DNA from: Bacteroidales bacterium
GTDB lineage: Bacteria; Bacteroidota; Bacteroidia; Bacteroidales; WCHB1-69
Direction: 5' to 3'
Assembly (NCBI GenBank): GCA_031257735.1
Contig: JAIROC010000365.1
Span: 1 to 10,548, forward strand
DNA length: 10,548 nt
The stretch's first letter is position 1; each line of letters starts with the position of its first letter. The notes under the pieces are model-generated. The model saw nothing but the letters and a program-made list of their open reading frames with translations. It did not search any database and was not told where the DNA came from. A program made the position numbers and the translations under genes. Positions 7,808-10,548 of this stretch are shown here, piece by piece.

Positions 7808-9187
7808 TCAATTAGTTAATTCGCTATTGTCTTCTGCAGCTACCGTTTCATTGTTTATACCTGCTGTTATTTCCATAATATCTCTCCCGTCGGGAAGAAG
7901 AGGTGGATGTTTCTTTTTATATTTTTCCAAATCTTCGTCGTATTCAGGGATAGATGCTTTTATTGTTTCAATAGAGGGTATATCTCTAAAACTCCATTTG
8001 TCAATAACATATCCCTGTTTAATCAATATAACTCCCGGATTGTTACGGATAGCCGTTTTTAAAGGAGTTATATCGCTAAAATAAAAATAAATATCCGTAT
8101 TATTTTCCTTATTAAACATTTCTGTTTCCTGTAACAATGACCCTGTTATAACGATATAATCCCAATTGTTTGCATCTAAATCACGAATTAAATTACGTAT
8201 CGGTTCAAATTTTTCTGGAGTAATTTCTCTTACATCACGCATAAAGATAATAAAAGTATAGTTGGGAGAAGTGATGATATTATTCTTTATATCATTTTTA
8301 TTCCTGATATCCGTAATGGTAAAATCAGCTAAAGGAGCATTAATTCCCTCTTGTATTATCTTTTCTATTCTATCATGCCATGTATAATTGTTTTCCAAGT
8401 CTACGGATTGAATACTGTCTTCTGCGATAAGAGAAAGTTCTTCCATTGTTATCTCTTTAATAGAGCCTGTGGTATTGTTTTTATATTGAAAAACATAATC
8501 AACTACTGGCGCTTGAGAGTAAGTTTCTCCTGCAATAAAATTACCCACTTTCCATGGTCGGAAATCGTGCCAGGGTTCGTGACGTAAACAATGTATCTGC
8601 ACAAATAGCGAAAATCCAGCAACCAACAAAAGAGGAAGCCATTGCGTAATGTAATACCATTGTTGAGGCTTTTGTTTATTCCGTTGAGAAAATATAATGA
8701 TAGTAAAGAACATGAAAACAATATTTTTATAAAATGTCTCATGATTTGTCAGTTTGATAAAATCTCCAAAACATCCGCAATCCGTTACAACAAAGATTTC
8801 AAAATGCTTGTCAAATACGTTGTTTACTATGGCAACAATGTTTTGTGCGTATGCAAGCCAAGCCGTAAGAACGGTAAAGAACATCATAAATAATAATAAT
8901 CCCCAAGACGTTAATCGTATTTGGATATTCAGCAATAATGCACACCCCAATAGAAATTCTGCACAATTAAGCAGAAATGCAAAAACCATAGCTATCGGCG
9001 TCATAAAATCCATACCGAAAGAAATAAAATATTCTTCAAATTTCAAAGCAAAGCCGTATGGGTCTACCATTTTTACATAGCCTGAAAAAATAAATAGAAG
9101 TCCTATAAATATGCGTGAAAAATTATATATATAGTACATCGCAGGTTTGGGTTTCTTTGAAACATTTCTTTGTCCGTATACTCTCAT
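7808..9187 (-). CDS. DoxX / BT_3928-family membrane protein with C-terminal thioredoxin-like domain
   Basis: This 459-residue protein has an N-terminal DoxX/MauE-like membrane bundle and a soluble C-terminal half. Predicted membrane helices lie near residues 20-38, 62-88, 92-118, 151-167 and 181-198. The family segment SGYVKMVDPYGFALKFEEYF (35-54) and a DCGCFGD motif (136-142) are clear; MauE-type proteins carry a similar CGCFG, thought to serve thiol-disulfide chemistry. The region at about 285-410 (APLADFTITDI, YTFIIFMRD, WDYIVITGS, GVILIKQGYVIDKW) has the strand pattern of a thioredoxin fold, but there is no Cys after residue 200, so it lacks a CxxC. The exact role is unknown. The start at 9187 lies 5 bases after the DUF1599 gene; an in-frame ATG at 9139 (MYYIYNFS) would begin right at the first helix and is a fair alternative. 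Confidence 0.82.
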   Translation of the reverse strand: MRVYGQRNVSKKPKPAMYYIYNFSRIFIGLLFIFSGYVKMVDPYGFALKFEEYFISFGMDFMTPIAMVFAFLLNCAEFLLGCALLLNIQIRLTSWGLLLFMMFFTVLTAWLAYAQNIVAIVNNVFDKHFEIFVVTDCGCFGDFIKLTNHETFYKNIVFMFFTIIIFSQRNKQKPQQWYYITQWLPLLLVAGFSLFVQIHCLRHEPWHDFRPWKVGNFIAGETYSQAPVVDYVFQYKNNTTGSIKEITMEELSLIAEDSIQSVDLENNYTWHDRIEKIIQEGINAPLADFTITDIRNKNDIKNNIITSPNYTFIIFMRDVREITPEKFEPIRNLIRDLDANNWDYIVITGSLLQETEMFNKENNTDIYFYFSDITPLKTAIRNNPGVILIKQGYVIDKWSFRDIPSIETIKASIPEYDEDLEKYKKKHPPLLPDGRDIMEITAGINNETVAAEDNSELTN

Positions 9188-9192
9188 AATAT

Positions 9193-9741
9193 TTATTTTT
9201 GTTTTGTTATTTTAATTAATGCAAAAACTGCATAGTTGAATATATCATAATAATTGGCATCAATTCCTTCGGAAACAAGTGTTTGTCGATTAAGATTTTC
9301 TATTTGTTTAATACGAAATATTTTCATTAGAATAATATCTGTCAGAGAACTTATACGCATATTAACCCAAGCCTCATCATAATCATGATTTTTATTTACA
9401 AGTAATTCTTTTGCTTTTTGTACATACCTATCATATAAAGCTAAAACTTCTTTGTCTGACAGACTGTTCTCCGCATTAGAATCGGAAGATAAAGTAAACT
9501 GCATTTGCGCGATAAGTGCGTAATTGACAATTCCAATATATTCCGAATAAACATCTTCATCTATCTTATTTAGACCTTTTTCTTCAATATTTCTAATCCG
9601 TTGTGCTTTGATATATATTTGATCCGTTATAGACGGTAATCGCAATATACGCCATGAAAGACTGTAATCATGCATCTTTTTGACAAAAATGTCTTTACAA
9701 ATAGAAACAACTGTATCAAACTCTTGTAATGTATTACTCAT
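9193..9741 (-). CDS. DUF1599 (nucleotide modification associated domain 1) protein, internally duplicated
   Basis: This 182-residue cytoplasmic protein consists of two related all-alpha modules. Matching positions can be read directly: KKMHDYSLSW (21-30) against NKNHDYDEAW (116-125), SITDQIYIKAQRI (37-49) against SLTDIILMKIFRI (132-144), and IVNYA (71-75) against IFNYA (167-171). Each repeat keeps the HDY, W, LTD/ITD, K and NYA residues, so both copies look intact. This is the DUF1599 domain, which has been linked in phages and bacteria to nucleotide or base modification; its role in Bacteroidales chromosomes is not established. It is the first gene of the operon with the DoxX-family gene and nadE, with a TATCTTTG -7 box close upstream. 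No Shine-Dalgarno sequence precedes it. Confidence 0.85.
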   Translation of the reverse strand: MSNTLQEFDTVVSICKDIFVKKMHDYSLSWRILRLPSITDQIYIKAQRIRNIEEKGLNKIDEDVYSEYIGIVNYALIAQMQFTLSSDSNAENSLSDKEVLALYDRYVQKAKELLVNKNHDYDEAWVNMRISSLTDIILMKIFRIKQIENLNRQTLVSEGIDANYYDIFNYAVFALIKITKQK

Positions 9742-9769
9742 AGATATTTGTCATCTTAAAATTGAACGG

Positions 9770-9777
9770 CAAAGATA
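9770..9777 (-). promoter_or_regulatory. Probable -7 promoter element for the DUF1599-DoxX-nadE operon
   Basis: The minus strand reads TATCTTTG (followed by C), an exact fit to the Bacteroidota -7 consensus. Transcription would begin near 9763, about 22 bases before the ATG at 9741. A TTTG on the minus strand at 9808-9805 lies 27 bases upstream of the -7 box, longer than the usual spacing, so the -33 element is uncertain. Confidence 0.5.
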
Positions 9778-9849
9778 ATAAAAAAAATGAAAGCATTTTC
9801 ATTTCAAAGATTTTTTTTTATCAAATTACATTAGCACGAAAGCAGGAAG

Positions 9850-10035
9850 GAGGCTGTGTGAAAAGTTTTTTTGTAACAATAGAGGTCGTCATTTTGAGGC
9901 GCTCCGCGACGTAGCGCCCGTAAGAGGAGCGGAGCTAATCCCTAACAATCAATGCGTTTTTAGTTATGAATTAGATAGGCTTCGCTCGCAATGATGGCAT
10001 TGTTTGGACGCCTTTGTATGTTTTCACACAACCTC
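9850..10035. mobile_element. MITE-like element with 15-base terminal inverted repeats and nested palindromes
   Basis: GAGGCTGTGTGAAAA at 9850-9864 matches the reverse complement of TTTTCACACAACCTC at 10021-10035 at 14 of 15 positions, enclosing 186 bases with no credible gene. Inside, GTCATTTTGAGGCGC on the left and CTTCGCTCGCAATGAT on the right form a second, imperfect inverted pair. Two overlapping hairpins are also present: GGCGCT/AGCGCC around 9898-9919 and GCTCCGC/GCGGAGC around 9900-9935. It is much more GC-rich than its surroundings. The inverted relation continues weakly outside the ends (CACGAAA at 9835-9841 against TTTCGTG at 10037-10043). It shares the general plan, but not the sequence, of the element at 390-516. 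No target-site duplication could be assigned. Confidence 0.6.
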
Positions 10036-10114
10036 TTTTCGTGTCTTTTTGCTTTCGCGCCATTACAACTATTGAAAAAGAAATCAAAATAATATTTTGT
10101 ATTGATAATATTTA

Positions 10115-10122
10115 TATCTTTG
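10115..10122 (+). promoter_or_regulatory. Probable -7 promoter element for the right-hand ORF
   Basis: TATCTTTG followed by C matches TAnnTTTG exactly and is identical over 9 bases to the boxes upstream of the DUF1599 and Rpn-like genes. A TTTG at 10096-10099 lies 15 bases upstream, shorter than the usual 19-21, so the -33 element is unclear. The predicted start near 10128 gives a leader of about 75 bases. Confidence 0.5.
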
Positions 10123-10190
10123 CAGCGTTAGTGTATTATCGAAGAAAGGAAAGAGAAAAAAACAACTTACAAAAAAAAATTGAAATAAAC

Positions 10191-10196
10191 AGGAGG
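10191..10196 (+). promoter_or_regulatory. Strong Shine-Dalgarno sequence before the right-hand ORF
   Basis: AGGAGG lies 7 bases before the ATG at 10204, ideal spacing for pairing with 16S rRNA. Bacteroidota genes rarely use such sites, and none of the other genes here shows one of this strength. It supports 10204 as the start, though in an A-rich leader a chance match is possible. Confidence 0.5.
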
Positions 10197-10203
10197 ATAC
10201 AAC

Positions 10204-10548
10204 ATGAACCCTATATCAGATAATAAAACGATAAATTATTTTTTTACCTCTACGAAAGAAGAAAAAATTTATATCTACATTTCTTTGTCAGGGTATTTAT
10301 TTTTACCTACAAATAACATATATTACGCACGGATGTCTGCTCTGTGCTCTCTATTTACGATTTTTTCAGACGAAAGAACTTATCCTTTCTTACATTATAT
10401 ACGACAGACTTTGATGGGAAGATTAAAAAAATATTTTCAGGAGTTTGTAGACTTATTCATTCCGAAAAAAAATCCATTTATAGTCGGTCGAAGTTTGTCT
10501 TCCGACAAAAAAAATCCATTTATAGTCGGTCGAAGTTTGTCTTCCGAC
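10204..10548 (+). CDS. Unrecognised protein with 14-residue tandem repeats, open at the window end
   Basis: An ATG at 10204 opens a frame of 115 codons with no stop before the window ends. A -7 box (10115-10122) and an AGGAGG site 7 bases upstream support it as a gene. The first 87 residues (start MNPISDNKTINYFF) are unique; they are rich in aromatic and hydrophobic residues (KIYIYISLSGYLFLP), with no signal peptide and no motif I recognise. From residue 88 the protein consists of two identical copies of KKNPFIVGRSLSSD, encoded by two identical 42-base units. The repeat may continue past the edge. It is the only plus-strand gene candidate here. The alternative is that the tandem repeat is a non-coding array and the open frame a coincidence. 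I cannot assign a function. Confidence 0.45.
   Translation, partial: MNPISDNKTINYFFTSTKEEKIYIYISLSGYLFLPTNNIYYARMSALCSLFTIFSDERTYPFLHYIRQTLMGRLKKYFQEFVDLFIPKKNPFIVGRSLSSDKKNPFIVGRSLSSD
10465..10548. repeat. Perfect 42-base tandem repeat, two complete copies at the window edge
   Basis: Positions 10465-10506 and 10507-10548 are identical at all 42 bases. Each unit starts with eight A residues, continues TCCATTTATAGTCGGTCGAA, and ends GTTTGTCTTCCGAC. Within each unit GTCGG and CCGAC can pair, with GAAG/CTTC inside, so each copy forms an imperfect hairpin. The unit length is a multiple of three and stays in frame with the ORF from 10204. There is no spacer between copies. The array may extend beyond the window. 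Confidence 0.9.

Larger units (their letters stand above)
9742..10203. other. Intergenic stretch between the divergent DUF1599 gene and the right-hand ORF
   Basis: The flanking genes point away from each other. The stretch holds a -7 box for each (minus strand 9770-9777, plus strand 10115-10122), the 186-base inverted-repeat element between them, and an A-rich leader before the right-hand ORF. I see no further gene; open frames crossing the inverted-repeat element are treated as chance. Confidence 0.6.

Noticed and set aside
8351..9080. Open frames on both strands overlapping the DoxX-family gene
   Set aside because: The BT_3928-type protein fully explains this region; the other frames give cysteine- and aromatic-rich noise.
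10014..10223. Plus-strand open frame of 69 codons before the right-hand ORF
   Set aside because: It begins inside the terminal repeat of the 186-base element, spans the -7 box and the A-rich leader, and overlaps the better supported start at 10204.
10465..10548. CRISPR array
   Set aside because: The two 42-base copies are directly adjacent with no unique spacer, and no cas gene is present in the window.

Overview
The window looks like a chromosomal segment from a low-GC member of the Bacteroidota, most likely order Bacteroidales. This rests on three things. It carries the type IX secretion system (T9SS) genes, which are confined to this phylum. It carries a DoxX/BT_3928-type protein with a DUF1599 protein, both typical of Bacteroidales. 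Three gene starts are preceded by the same octamer TATCTTTG, which matches the Bacteroidota -7 promoter consensus TAnnTTTG.

Eight complete genes and one partial gene lie on the minus strand, so the operons read right to left. From the right, DUF1599 protein (9741-9193), DoxX/BT_3928-family membrane protein (9187-7808) and NH3-dependent NAD synthase nadE (7791-6949) are packed with gaps of 5 and 16 bases. After an AT-rich gap of 269 bases comes the core T9SS block: porP/sprF (6679-5663), gldK/porK (5606-4158), gldL/porL (4080-3202), gldM/porM (3142-1532) and gldN/porN (1507-551). This is the gene order known from Porphyromonas gingivalis porPKLMN. GldL and GldM form the proton-driven inner-membrane motor. 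GldK (lipoprotein) and GldN form the periplasmic ring under the outer membrane. PorP/SprF is an outer-membrane barrel protein tied to the same machine.

The left edge (1-178) holds the N-terminus of an Rpn-type PD-(D/E)XK nuclease/putative transposase gene, cut by the window. Between it and gldN is a 127-base element with perfect 13-base terminal inverted repeats (390-516). To the right of the DUF1599 promoter is a second, 186-base element with near-perfect 15-base terminal inverted repeats (9850-10035). Both look like small non-autonomous (MITE-like) elements.

The right edge holds the only plus-strand gene candidate, an ORF from 10204 that is still open at 10548. It has its own -7 element, a strong Shine-Dalgarno sequence (rare in this phylum), and ends in two perfect 42-base tandem repeats that stay in frame (14-residue unit KKNPFIVGRSLSSD). 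I do not recognise this protein. It is the least explained part of the window; the rest is well-known biology in a recognisable arrangement.
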